Positions 42,458-50,970 of a stretch of DNA of 64,000 nt are shown piece after piece. The position numbers and the translations under genes are program-made. The notes below the pieces were generated by a model. The model was not told where the DNA came from, did not search any database, and saw nothing but the letters and a program-made list of their open reading frames with translations. The stretch's first letter is position 1. Each line of letters starts with the position of its first letter. Origin of the DNA: Aestuariivita sp. (lineage in GTDB: Bacteria > Pseudomonadota > Alphaproteobacteria > Rhodobacterales > Rhodobacteraceae); NCBI RefSeq assembly GCF_021404545.1, contig NZ_JAAWWD010000009.1:1-64000 (forward strand), read 5' to 3'.

Positions 42458-44032
42458 ATGACTGACAAGACTGCAAGAGATCGCGTCGTGATCTTTGACA
42501 CCACATTGCGCGATGGCGAACAAAGCCCGGGCGCGACCATGACCCATTCCGAAAAGCTGGAGATTGCCGAACTCCTCGATGAGATGGGCGTGGACATCAT
42601 CGAGGCGGGATTTCCCATCGCCTCCGAAGGAGATTTCGCCGCTGTTTCCGAGATCGCGGAGCGGTCGAAAAACGCAGTGATCTGTGGGCTTGCGCGCGCG
42701 CAGATCGGCGATATCGACCGCTGTTGGGAGGCAATCAAGAACGCGGCCAAGCCGCGTATTCACACCTTCATCGGCACCTCGCCGCTGCACCGGGCGATTC
42801 CGAACCTGACGCGTGATGAGATGGCCGACCGGATCCACGAGACCGTCAGCCACGCGCGCAACCTGTGTGACAATGTGCAGTGGTCACCGATGGATGCGAC
42901 CCGCACCGAATGGGATTACCTGGCCCGCGTGGTCGAGATCGCGATCAAGGCCGGTGCCACCACGATCAACATCCCCGATACCGTGGGCTATACCGCCCCT
43001 GCGGAAAGCGCGGATCTGATCCGTCGCCTGATTGCCGAAGTTCCTGGGGCCGGGGATGTGGTCTTTGCCACCCATTGCCACAACGATCTCGGGATGGCGA
43101 CGGCCAATGCGCTCGCGGCCGTCGACGGCGGCGCCCGCCAGATCGAATGCACGATCAACGGTCTGGGGGAGCGGGCGGGCAATACCGCACTCGAAGAAGT
43201 GGTGATGGCGCTGAAGGTGCGGGGCGATATCATGCCCTATCAAACGGGTATCGACACCAGAAAGATTATGCATATCTCGCGCCGTGTCGCCACGGTGTCG
43301 GGCTTTCCGGTGCAGTTCAACAAGGCCATCGTGGGCAAGAATGCCTTCGCTCATGAAAGCGGTATCCACCAGGATGGCATGCTGAAGAACGCCGAAACCT
43401 TTGAGATCATGCGGCCCGAGGATGTGGGTATCGCGGGCACCTCGTTGCCGCTGGGCAAGCATTCCGGGCGCGCAGCGCTGCGTGCCAAGCTCGCCGATCT
43501 GGGCCATGAGGTGGGGGATAACCAGCTCAAGGATATCTTCGTGCGGTTCAAGGAGTTGGCCGATCGCAAGAAAGAAGTCTATGACGACGATATTGTGGCG
43601 CTGATCTCGGCCACTGGGGATGCCGATACCGACCGCTTGCAGATCGTGTCGCTGAAAGTGGTCTGCGGGACAGGCGGGCCAGCAGAGGCAACGCTGGAGA
43701 TGGACATCGACGGGGCGGAGGCGATGGCCACAGCCCAGGGCGATGGCCCGGTGGATGCAACCTTCAAGGCGGTTCGCGCGCTGCACCCCAACGAGGCGCG
43801 GTTGCAGCTTTATCAGGTGAATGCGGTCACCGAAGGCACCGATGCTCAGGCGACCGTGTCGGTCCGGCTGGAGGAAGATGGCGTGATCGCCACCGGGCAG
43901 TCGGCCAATACCGATACGGTCGTGGCCTCCGCTCAGGCCTATGTCAGCGCACTGAACCGTCTGCTGGTGCGGCGTGAGAAAGTCGGCCCAGGCGCCGATG
44001 CGCGCGAGATTTCCTACAAGGAATTGTCCTAG
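42458..44032 (+). CDS. leuA: 2-isopropylmalate synthase
   Basis: A 524-residue LeuA that condenses acetyl-CoA with 2-oxoisovalerate, the first step of leucine synthesis. The TIM barrel has F-D-T-T-L-R-D-G-E-Q-S-P-G (signature 1), metal ligands in T-H-C-H-N-D-L-G-M-A and G-L-G-E-R-A-G-N (signature 2). The C-terminal LeuA dimer domain (about 395-510) binds leucine for feedback inhibition. Expression is probably also attenuated through the leader peptide just upstream. Confidence 0.97.
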   Translation: MTDKTARDRVVIFDTTLRDGEQSPGATMTHSEKLEIAELLDEMGVDIIEAGFPIASEGDFAAVSEIAERSKNAVICGLARAQIGDIDRCWEAIKNAAKPRIHTFIGTSPLHRAIPNLTRDEMADRIHETVSHARNLCDNVQWSPMDATRTEWDYLARVVEIAIKAGATTINIPDTVGYTAPAESADLIRRLIAEVPGAGDVVFATHCHNDLGMATANALAAVDGGARQIECTINGLGERAGNTALEEVVMALKVRGDIMPYQTGIDTRKIMHISRRVATVSGFPVQFNKAIVGKNAFAHESGIHQDGMLKNAETFEIMRPEDVGIAGTSLPLGKHSGRAALRAKLADLGHEVGDNQLKDIFVRFKELADRKKEVYDDDIVALISATGDADTDRLQIVSLKVVCGTGGPAEATLEMDIDGAEAMATAQGDGPVDATFKAVRALHPNEARLQLYQVNAVTEGTDAQATVSVRLEEDGVIATGQSANTDTVVASAQAYVSALNRLLVRREKVGPGADAREISYKELS

Positions 44033-44035
44033 CTC

Positions 44036-45034
44036 TCAGGGCAGCAGCACCGCGGCGCCTTGCAGGTGCCCGGTGCGCACGTCGTCCAACGCCTGATTGG
44101 CCCGATCCAGCGGATAGGCCGTTGTTTCGGTCTTGACCTGTGCTTGCTCGGCCAATGGAAAGAACGCCTCGCCATCCGCGCGTGTCAGGTTTGCGACGGA
44201 TACGATCTGCCGTTCCTGCCAGAGATCGGCATAGGGAAAGGCGGGAATGTCGCTCATGTGGATGCCGCCACAGACGACGATCCCGCCTTTGCGTAGGTCT
44301 TTGAGCGCTTTGGGCACAAGCGATCCGATCGGGGCAAAGATGAGTGCCGCGTCCAGAGCGACAGGGGACGGGGCCGACGATCCACCGGCCCAGACGGCCC
44401 CCAATGCGCGCGCGAAGTCCTGTGCCTGCGTATCGCCATCACGGGTGAAGGCGTAGATATCGCGCCCTTGCCAGCGCGCGATCTGAGCCAGGATATGGGC
44501 GGCAGCTCCGAAGCCGTAGATGCCCAGCCGCCGAGCCGTGCCTGCCTTGGTCAGAGAGCGGTACCCGATTAACCCCGCACAGAGCAGCGGCGCTTGCGAG
44601 ACCGGATCGCCCCGAGGCAGCGGGAAAACGAAATCCGTATGCGCGATGCAGTATTCCGCATAGCCGCCGTTGATCGTGTAACCGGTGAATAGGGGCAGAT
44701 CGCAGAGGTTCTCCTGCGCGCTTTGGCAAAACGCACAGGTCCCGCACGTGTGGCCCAGCCAGGGCACGCCGACGCGCGTTCCGATTGGCAGACCCAAAAC
44801 ATCGGTGCCAAGAGCCGCGATCTCGCCCACGACTTCATGACCCGGGATCAGCGGCAGCGCGGGCTCTGTCAGCTCTCCGTCAAGAATGTGCAGATCTGTC
44901 CGGCAGACGCCGCAGGCCAGAACCCGGATCAGGACCTGGCCTGCCTGTGGTCGGGGTATGTGGACGCGTTTGGAGACAAGCCTTTGGCCCGCACGCTCCA
45001 GCACCATCGCCCGCATCTGGTCTGATCCGCTCAT
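44036..45034 (-). CDS. Zinc-dependent alcohol dehydrogenase
   Basis: A 332-residue MDR alcohol dehydrogenase. The catalytic zinc site is seen in A-C-G-V-C-R-T-D-L-H and P-G-H-E-V-V-G, the structural zinc in H-T-C-G-T-C-A-F-C-x7-C, and the cofactor loop in I-Y-G-F-G-A-A-A-H. The H-T-C-G-T-C pattern is that of the AdhA-like, NAD(P)-dependent group. It is convergent with leuA with a gap of only three bases. Start at 45034 preferred over GTG at 45040. Confidence 0.9.
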   Translation of the reverse strand: MSGSDQMRAMVLERAGQRLVSKRVHIPRPQAGQVLIRVLACGVCRTDLHILDGELTEPALPLIPGHEVVGEIAALGTDVLGLPIGTRVGVPWLGHTCGTCAFCQSAQENLCDLPLFTGYTINGGYAEYCIAHTDFVFPLPRGDPVSQAPLLCAGLIGYRSLTKAGTARRLGIYGFGAAAHILAQIARWQGRDIYAFTRDGDTQAQDFARALGAVWAGGSSAPSPVALDAALIFAPIGSLVPKALKDLRKGGIVVCGGIHMSDIPAFPYADLWQERQIVSVANLTRADGEAFFPLAEQAQVKTETTAYPLDRANQALDDVRTGHLQGAAVLLP

Positions 45035-45089
45035 ATGCACCTCTCCGCTTGGACTCTAGACAGGGCAGGCGGCGGCGCATTGAGGTGTA

Positions 45090-45407
45090 TCAACCCTGAT
45101 TTTTGGTGACGTTTTCTTCAAATGCGACTTTGAAGTCGGCCTGCTTTTCGGTGCTGGCCTCTGTCTGGTGGTTGGCTTTCCAATCCGCCATGGACATCCC
45201 GTAAAAAAGCTCGCGGGCCTCGTCCTTGCCCATCTCAATGCCTCTTTCATTGGCGGCCTCCTGATACCAACGGCTCAGGCAATTTCGGCAGAAGCCGGTC
45301 AGGTTCATCATGTCGATGTTTTGCACGTCGATGCGGTCCTGCATCAGGTGCTGGCGCAGACGGCGAAAGGCGGCGGCTTCCAATTCAATCTGGGTTTGGT
45401 CGTCCAT
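45090..45407 (-). CDS. DUF1244 family protein
   Basis: This 105-residue protein belongs to DUF1244, a small conserved family of unknown function in Proteobacteria. It has A-A-A-F-R-R-L-x-x-H-L, then N-L-T-G-F-C-R-N-C-L-S-R-W-Y (about 42-55) and G-M-S-x-x-x-W-K. The paired cysteines suggest metal or redox chemistry. The ATG at 45407 follows AAGGGAA; an upstream codon at 45422 is possible. The second hairpin array lies upstream of it. Confidence 0.9.
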   Translation of the reverse strand: MDDQTQIELEAAAFRRLRQHLMQDRIDVQNIDMMNLTGFCRNCLSRWYQEAANERGIEMGKDEARELFYGMSMADWKANHQTEASTEKQADFKVAFEENVTKNQG

Positions 45408-45467
45408 GGTCGTTCCCTTCATTGTTTGAAGAGGATGTAGGGAGCGAATGGTCCTGTGTCACGGGTG

Positions 45468-45580
45468 CATTTTTTGACACAAAAAATGTCCAGAAAATGA
45501 ACGCATTTTCTGCGCCCTGCCGATCTGTCGACAGGGCAATTTCTGCAACAGAAATTGGCCAGAAACTGTGTCAGTTTCTG
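45468..45580. repeat. Hairpin array 2: five tandem short stem-loops
   Basis: Ha: CATTTTTTG (45468-45476) / CAAAAAATG (45480-45488), loop ACA. Hb: CAGAAAATG (45491-45499) / CATTTTCTG (45504-45512), loop AACG. Hc: GCCCTG (45514-45519) / CAGGGC (45532-45537), with an inner CGA/TCG stem. Hd: CAATTTCTG (45537-45545) / CAGAAATTG (45549-45557), loop CAA. He: CAGAAACTG (45560-45568) / CAGTTTCTG (45572-45580), loop TGT. The array starts one base past the stop codon of the minus-strand N-formylglutamate amidohydrolase gene and shares its design with array 1. Confidence 0.92.
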
Positions 45581-45581
45581 A

Positions 45582-46319
45582 TCACACGCCGGATTGGGCC
45601 AATGCCTGTGCCAATATCGGCGCCAGCCGCGCCGCCCAATGCCGCTGGCCCTCATCATCGGCGATCAGATCGTTGCGCAGTTCGATCAGCACATTGGGCC
45701 GTCCCAGGCGCAAGGCATGGCGATCAATCGCATCGCCAGGCAGATGGCCCGAATAGGGTGCATTATCCCCAACGCACAGGTCACCTTCGGCTTTCAGCAG
45801 ATCAATCAGCGGTCGTGCCAGCCGGTCATCCTGTGCATAGAGCACACCAACCTCCCAGGGTCGCGGATCTCGCCCACGCAACTGCCGGGTATAACTGTGC
45901 ACCGACACGACCACGCTGTGGGGGAGCGCGGTCATCCGGTCAAGCTGCGCGTCGTACGGGCGATAGCACATCTCCATCCGCCGCTCGATCTCTGCGGTAT
46001 CGGCATGGCGATTGGCCGGGATGATGGACCCATCGTACAGCTTCATCAACAAGGTTGGATCATCCGCGCCCCGGTTCGGATCGATCACCAGGCGTGAGAA
46101 ATTGGCGGCCAGAACAGGCGCACTCAGCAGGACGCCCAGTTCCTGCGCCACGCCATAGGCGCCCACATCATATGCGATGTGGCGCTCCATATCGGTGCGA
46201 TGCAGCCCCAGATCGCCGCCAGCGATATCCGGCGGCACGGCGTTGGTGGCGTGATCGCAGGTCACCAGCCAGCGGCCAGGCCGGGTTTCCCCGTGGAGGT
46301 AGAAGGGTGTGTATGTCAT
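45582..46319 (-). CDS. N-formylglutamate amidohydrolase family protein
   Basis: A 245-residue zinc hydrolase of the FGase/HutG family: V-T-C-D-H-A-T-N-A-V-P near the start, D-x-G-A-Y-G-V-A, N-F-S-R-L-V-I-D-P-N-R and V-S-V-H-S-Y-T. Members cleave N-formylglutamate to glutamate and formate; this smaller group is not next to histidine-use genes here, so the substrate is uncertain. Its stop is followed one base later by the hairpin array. Divergent from pyk. Confidence 0.88.
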   Translation of the reverse strand: MTYTPFYLHGETRPGRWLVTCDHATNAVPPDIAGGDLGLHRTDMERHIAYDVGAYGVAQELGVLLSAPVLAANFSRLVIDPNRGADDPTLLMKLYDGSIIPANRHADTAEIERRMEMCYRPYDAQLDRMTALPHSVVVSVHSYTRQLRGRDPRPWEVGVLYAQDDRLARPLIDLLKAEGDLCVGDNAPYSGHLPGDAIDRHALRLGRPNVLIELRNDLIADDEGQRHWAARLAPILAQALAQSGV

Positions 46320-46441
46320 GGATATGTCATTGTCTTGCCCGCAGGTTTAGGCGAGTTGTTCGGGAATGGGAATTGGTCGATAACCAAGAAAACACGTGTT
46401 TGCGATAACAACGCCCACAGTCGAAAAAGCGAGCCTTCTGA

Positions 46442-47887
46442 ATGCGCCGAACGAGAAACGTCAAGATCGTGGCCACGCTTGGCCCTGCGTCTGAAACCTA
46501 TGAAATGATCCGTGCCCTGCACGAGGCCGGTGCCGATGTGTTCCGGCTGAACATGTCCCATGGCACCCATGAAGAGATTGAGGCCAAGCACAGGATCATC
46601 CGCCAGGTCGAGGAGGATCTCGACAGTCCCATCGCGATCCTTGCCGATCTGCAAGGCCCCAAGCTGCGTGTGGGGATCTTTGCCGATGAGGCTGTCGATT
46701 TGGAGGAAGGTGCCGCGTTCCGTCTGGATCTGGACCCTGCGGAGGGAGATGGATCTCGCGTCTGCTTGCCTCACCCAGAGATCTTTGCCGCACTTGAGCA
46801 GGGATCCCATCTTCTGGTCAATGACGGCAAGATTCGCTTGCAGGTAACGGCCTGTGGCACGGATTTCGCCGATTGCACCGTGGTGACCGGTGGTACCATC
46901 TCCAACCGCAAGGGCGTGAACGTGCCGGATGTGATCCTGCCCCTGGCCGCGCTGAGCGAGAAGGACCGTGCCGATCTGGAGTTTGCCTGCACGCTGGGTG
47001 TGGATTGGCTGGCACTGTCGTTTGTGCAGCGTCCTGAGGACGTGACCGAAGGACGTGCATTGGCCCGGGGCCGTGCCGCAATTCTCTCCAAGATCGAAAA
47101 GCCCTCGGCGGTGGACCGGTTCGACGATATTCTGGCGGTTAGCGATGGGATCATGGTCGCTCGGGGTGATCTTGGTGTCGAACTGCCAGTGCAGGCCGTC
47201 CCGCCGATCCAGAAGCGCCTGACCCGGAAATGCCGCGCCGCGGCCAAGCCGGTGATCGTCGCCACACAAATGCTGGAGAGCATGATCGAAAGCCCGATGC
47301 CGACAAGGGCCGAGGTCTCGGATGTTGCCACTGCCATCTATGAGGGGACCGACGCCATTATGCTCAGCGCCGAAAGCGCTGCGGGCCACTATCCCGTCGA
47401 AGCGGTGCAGACCATGGACAAGGTCGCGACCGAGGTGGAAGCCGATCCGACCTACACCCAGATCATCGCAGCCTCCCGCTCGGTCCGGGGCGACACCATT
47501 GCCCACGCCATCGTCGCAGCCGCCCGCGAAATCGCGGAGACCACGGATATCAAGGCGATCTGCTGTTTCACCCAGTCGGGCGCCACGGCCTTGCTGACCG
47601 CACGGGAACGGCCTGGCGTGCCGATCATCGCGATGACCTCCCAGCGCGAAACAGCGCGGAGACTGTCGCTGAGCTGGGGGTGCAACTGCGTGATGACCGG
47701 CCAGCTTAAGCGGTTCAAGATGGCCGTCGTCAGCGCAGCGCGCGCCGCACGCGACCGCGGCTTTGCCACCGCGTCCGATCAGATCGTGGTGACCGCTGGT
47801 GTGCCCTTCAACGTGCAGGGCACCACCAACATCCTGCGTGTGGCCCCCTGTGACGAGCGTTTGATTTTTGCGACAGATCCGGAATAA
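46442..47887 (+). CDS. pyk: Pyruvate kinase
   Basis: The 481-residue enzyme converts phosphoenolpyruvate and ADP to pyruvate and ATP. It begins R-R-T-R-N-V-K-I-V-A-T-L-G-P-A-S and contains F-R-L-N-M-S-H-G-T, I-L-S-K-I-E-K-P, the metal site M-V-A-R-G-D-L-G-V-E and T-Q-M-L-E-S-M. The C-terminal domain is complete. A small membrane-protein gene follows after 43 bases. Confidence 0.97.
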   Translation: MRRTRNVKIVATLGPASETYEMIRALHEAGADVFRLNMSHGTHEEIEAKHRIIRQVEEDLDSPIAILADLQGPKLRVGIFADEAVDLEEGAAFRLDLDPAEGDGSRVCLPHPEIFAALEQGSHLLVNDGKIRLQVTACGTDFADCTVVTGGTISNRKGVNVPDVILPLAALSEKDRADLEFACTLGVDWLALSFVQRPEDVTEGRALARGRAAILSKIEKPSAVDRFDDILAVSDGIMVARGDLGVELPVQAVPPIQKRLTRKCRAAAKPVIVATQMLESMIESPMPTRAEVSDVATAIYEGTDAIMLSAESAAGHYPVEAVQTMDKVATEVEADPTYTQIIAASRSVRGDTIAHAIVAAAREIAETTDIKAICCFTQSGATALLTARERPGVPIIAMTSQRETARRLSLSWGCNCVMTGQLKRFKMAVVSAARAARDRGFATASDQIVVTAGVPFNVQGTTNILRVAPCDERLIFATDPE

Positions 47888-47930
47888 CCTCAACCGATAC
47901 TGTTTGCGGTGACCGGAGGGACGGGACGGG

Positions 47931-48155
47931 ATGGACGCGGATCTTGCTCTGATCCTGGGGATGGTCCTGGGTTGCTTTGCCCTGGTCGGCATGTGGAGCG
48001 CGATCACCGATGGCCGCGGCCCCCGCGCCTCGGCCATAACCGTGCTGATCGCGGGGGGCCTGATTGTGTATGCTCTGACAACCACGCCGGACGGGTACAC
48101 CATGGCCCAGATACCGGATGTGTTTTTCAGCGTGCTGGCGCGCTTTCTGCCCTGA
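47931..48155 (+). CDS. Small membrane protein of unknown function
   Basis: A 74-residue protein with two predicted membrane helices (about 5-25 and 35-50), opening M-D-A-D-L-A-L-I-L-G-M-V-L-G. I do not recognise a named family. It follows pyk on the same strand with a GGAGGGACGGGACGGG purine-rich stretch before its ATG, and precedes rpmI. Its codon usage resembles its neighbours, so it is likely real. Confidence 0.65.
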   Translation: MDADLALILGMVLGCFALVGMWSAITDGRGPRASAITVLIAGGLIVYALTTTPDGYTMAQIPDVFFSVLARFLP

Positions 48156-48270
48156 TTTCGCTCTTGCCTTGTGCGGACATCTTGCGTAAATGGCCGCTTC
48201 TGACTGCGCGACCGGCCAATGTGGCATGCCGAGTCGCGCCTGACACCGACCCAATGTTGAGGAGACGGAA

Positions 48271-48471
48271 ATGCCCAAGATGAAGACCAAATCGAGCGCC
48301 AAGAAGCGCTTTAAGGTGACGGCCACCGGCAAGGTTATGGCCGGTCAGGCCGGCAAACGCCACGGCATGATCAAACGGACCCGGAAATTCATCCGCGACG
48401 CGCGCGGCATCACCACGCTCAGCGCTCCTGATGCCAAAATCGTCAAGGGCTATATGCCCTACGACCGTTGA
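48271..48471 (+). CDS. rpmI: 50S ribosomal protein L35
   Basis: The 66-residue basic protein has [22 protein letters not shown] and A-G-K-R-H-G-M-I-K, the L35 pattern. It assembles into the large subunit. The ATG follows GGAGACGGAA. It precedes rplT by 15 bases, forming the conserved rpmI-rplT unit. Confidence 0.97.
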   Translation: MPKMKTKSSAKKRFKVTATGKVMAGQAGKRHGMIKRTRKFIRDARGITTLSAPDAKIVKGYMPYDR

Positions 48472-48486
48472 TAGGAGGCTGCACAG

Positions 48487-48852
48487 ATGTCCCGCGTTAA
48501 AGGTGGAACCACAACTCACGCCCGTCACAAGAAAGTCGTCAAGGCCGCAAAAGGCTTTTACGGTCGTCGCAAGAACACCTTCAAGGTGGCCAAGCAGGCC
48601 GTCGACAAGGCCAACCAATACGCCACACGCGACCGCCGCACGCGCAAGCGGAATTTCCGCGCGCTGTGGATCCAGCGGATCAATGCCGCGGTGCGCAGCC
48701 ATGACGAGGCGCTGACATATTCGCGCTTTATCAATGGTTTGTCGCTGGCCGGGATCGAGGTGGACCGCAAGGTTCTGGCCGATCTGGCCGTGCATGAGCC
48801 CGAAGCGTTCGGTGCCATTGTCGAGCAGGCCAAAGGCGCGCTGAGCGCGTAA
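48487..48852 (+). CDS. rplT: 50S ribosomal protein L20
   Basis: The 121-residue L20 begins [15 protein letters not shown] and has [13 protein letters not shown] and R[16 protein letters not shown]. It binds 23S rRNA early in assembly and often autoregulates the rpmI-rplT message. A terminator follows at 48877. pheS, commonly next, lies 4.6 kb away here. Confidence 0.97.
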   Translation: MSRVKGGTTTHARHKKVVKAAKGFYGRRKNTFKVAKQAVDKANQYATRDRRTRKRNFRALWIQRINAAVRSHDEALTYSRFINGLSLAGIEVDRKVLADLAVHEPEAFGAIVEQAKGALSA

Positions 48853-48876
48853 ATACCCGGCCGACGTCGTGCTGAG

Positions 48877-48912
48877 AGCCGCCCCATTGAAGGCGGCTTT
48901 CTTGCATTTTTT
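48877..48912 (+). terminator. Terminator of rpmI-rplT
   Basis: The stem AGCCGCC (48877-48883) / GGCGGCT (48892-48898) is followed by a T-rich tract (48898-48912), 24 bases past the rplT stop codon. Confidence 0.75.
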
Positions 48913-49352
48913 GGGCGGTATCGCCACCTCGGTTGCAGGTTTTCTTTGCAATTGGCGCGAGCCAAGGGCATTGCGTGATGCGGCTGCAATCGCCTTAGGT
49001 CATCCGCTACGGTCAAGGCAGCGCTCAACCCGATAGGTGTTGTAGCGTTTCGTGCCCTGTCAGGACGCGGCGGCTGACGCCCGGAAAACCTCCACCGGCA
49101 TCGACGAGAAGGCCGACACAAATGGCCACGCCTTGCAAGACGGTTGCCAAATTCAGAACTGTTTCCTAGAATTGGCAAAAGATCTACATCAACAAGGGAG
49201 GGCACGCGCTGAGCATGCGTATCATACGCCGACTTCAGCATGGACCCCGTCTTGCCCTGCGAATCCGTTTGCAGGGCTGACCCGAGCATAACCTCATCCT
49301 CGGTCTGCCCATAGCCGCATTGCGGCAATACTCTTGTTGACCCGAGGATCCA
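48913..49352. other. Gene-free interval before the ABC-F gene
   Basis: About 440 bases with only short, unconvincing open frames on both strands. No transposon end or tRNA is seen. Resistance-type ABC-F genes are often preceded by a ribosome-sensing attenuator, but no clear leader peptide plus terminator can be demonstrated here. This is one border of the segment inserted between rplT and pheS. Confidence 0.5.
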
Positions 49353-50870
49353 ATGACAATCATCAGTCTGAATGCTGTGGGCGTGACCCTTAGCAAGCCG
49401 CTTTTTTCACAACTCAATCTGACAATATCCAAAGGTGACCGCATTGGATTGGTTGCCCCGAACGGGCGTGGAAAATCCACGCTGCTGGCCTGTTTGGCGG
49501 GGGTGTTTGACCCCACTTCAGGAGTGGTCATGCGAGCACGCGGATTGCGTGTGGGATACGTCAAGCAGCACCTCCCCCAAGAGGCGCTGGAGCGTTCTCT
49601 CTACGATTGGGTGTTGGCAGCGCTTCCGGTTGAGCAGGCGGAATACGAGGGCTGGCGTGTGGATGTCGTTTTGGATGATCTCAAGGTGCCGTATGATTTG
49701 CAGCACAGGCACCTCAGCAAACTCAGTGGCGGATGGCAACGTAGCGCGATGCTGGCGGCCGCTTGGGTCAATGATCCTGATCTTCTTTTGCTGGATGAGC
49801 CGACCAACCATCTGGACCTGCACCGAATCGCATTGCTTCAGGGCTGGGTGGGGGCGTTGCCACGGGATGTGCCGGTGGTCATGATCTCCCATGATCGGGC
49901 GTTTCTGGACGCCACAACAAATCGTACGCTGTTTCTGCGGCCTGAGCGTTCTCATGTATTCCAGCTTCCTTTCTCCGCGGCACGTGCGGCGCTTGATGCC
50001 GCAGATGCTGCCGATGAACGGCGCTTTGCCAATGAGCTGAACAAGGCTCAACAGCTGCGCAGACAGGCTGCCAAGCTTAAGAATGTCGGGATCAATTCAG
50101 GCTCTGACCTTTTGTTGACCAAGACCAAGCAATTGACCGAGCGAGCCGCAAAACTCGAGGCTGCCGCCAAACCAGCCCATCACGACCGAAGCGCGGGCGA
50201 TATCAGGCTGTCCAACAGTGGAACACACGCCAAAGCTTTGATCACATTGGATGATATTGCCGTGCGCGCGCCAGATGACCGATTGCTCTATAAGACAGGG
50301 CGGAAGTGGATTTCCCAAGGTGACCGCATTGTTCTTTTGGGGGCGAACGGTACAGGAAAAACGATACTTGTCGAGATGATACAGCGCGCGCTTACCGGTG
50401 TGGATGAGACGGTGAGATATGCGCCCTCAATCGTATCGGCCTATTCGGACCAGCATCTGAGCCAGCTTTCCGACTCAGAGACCCCGTTGAAGGCTGTGAC
50501 AGCGCAATTCGATATCGGTGATCAGCGCGCGCGCGGGGTTCTGGCCGCCGCGGGCGTCAGTATCCAGATGCAAGACACGCGGATCGGGGCTCTGTCAGGA
50601 GGGCAAAAGGCCCGACTGGCAATGCTGATCTTGCGTCTCAGAAACCCGAACTTCTATCTACTGGATGAGCCGACCAACCATTTGGATATCGAAGGACAGG
50701 AAGCGTTGGAGGAGGAATTGATCGCGCATCGGGTGTCTTGCCTATTGGTGAGCCACGACCGGAGCTTTCTGAGAAATGTGGGCAACAGATTCTGGTGGAT
50801 TAAGGGCAAAAAGCTTGAGGAGGTAGAAAGCCCTGAAGCCTTTTTGATCGAAGAGATGAGCGCAAAGTAG
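49353..50870 (+). CDS. ABC-F family ATPase
   Basis: This 505-residue protein has two ABC domains and no membrane segment. Domain 1 has Walker A A-P-N-G-R-G-K-S-T, signature L-S-G-G-W and L-L-L-L-D-E-P-T-N-H-L-D-L. Domain 2 has G-A-N-G-T-G-K-T-I, L-S-G-G-Q and Y-L-L-D-E-P-T-N-H-L-D-I. Between them is a charged linker (about 205-285) that would enter the ribosomal E site. ABC-F proteins act on ribosomes as translation factors or antibiotic-protection factors; which one cannot be told. It sits between rplT and pheS, possibly by transfer. Confidence 0.88.
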   Translation: MTIISLNAVGVTLSKPLFSQLNLTISKGDRIGLVAPNGRGKSTLLACLAGVFDPTSGVVMRARGLRVGYVKQHLPQEALERSLYDWVLAALPVEQAEYEGWRVDVVLDDLKVPYDLQHRHLSKLSGGWQRSAMLAAAWVNDPDLLLLDEPTNHLDLHRIALLQGWVGALPRDVPVVMISHDRAFLDATTNRTLFLRPERSHVFQLPFSAARAALDAADAADERRFANELNKAQQLRRQAAKLKNVGINSGSDLLLTKTKQLTERAAKLEAAAKPAHHDRSAGDIRLSNSGTHAKALITLDDIAVRAPDDRLLYKTGRKWISQGDRIVLLGANGTGKTILVEMIQRALTGVDETVRYAPSIVSAYSDQHLSQLSDSETPLKAVTAQFDIGDQRARGVLAAAGVSIQMQDTRIGALSGGQKARLAMLILRLRNPNFYLLDEPTNHLDIEGQEALEEELIAHRVSCLLVSHDRSFLRNVGNRFWWIKGKKLEEVESPEAFLIEEMSAK

Positions 50871-50970
50871 GCAGAAGATCGTACTGGAAGGTCAAATGAA
50901 CTCTTTCTTGTGGCATCATCACATAGGGTTCGAGGTTGCGGTGCGGGACATCGGCTATCCATAGGTTTGC

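Noticed and set aside
42884-43786. Minus-strand open frame inside leuA
   Set aside because: It is antisense to the conserved 2-isopropylmalate synthase and has no family match or ribosome site.
39913-45580. Possible CRISPR arrays in the hairpin clusters
   Set aside because: The units are short self-complementary stems of differing sequence with 0-5 base spacers; there are no identical repeats, unique spacers or cas genes.
46316-48103. A 595-codon minus-strand open frame across pyk
   Set aside because: It is antisense to pyruvate kinase, rich in His, Arg and Gly, without a domain; a codon-usage shadow.
50896-50964. A 22-codon frame with three His in a row behind the ABC-F gene
   Set aside because: Too short, with no conserved context; cannot be told from chance.
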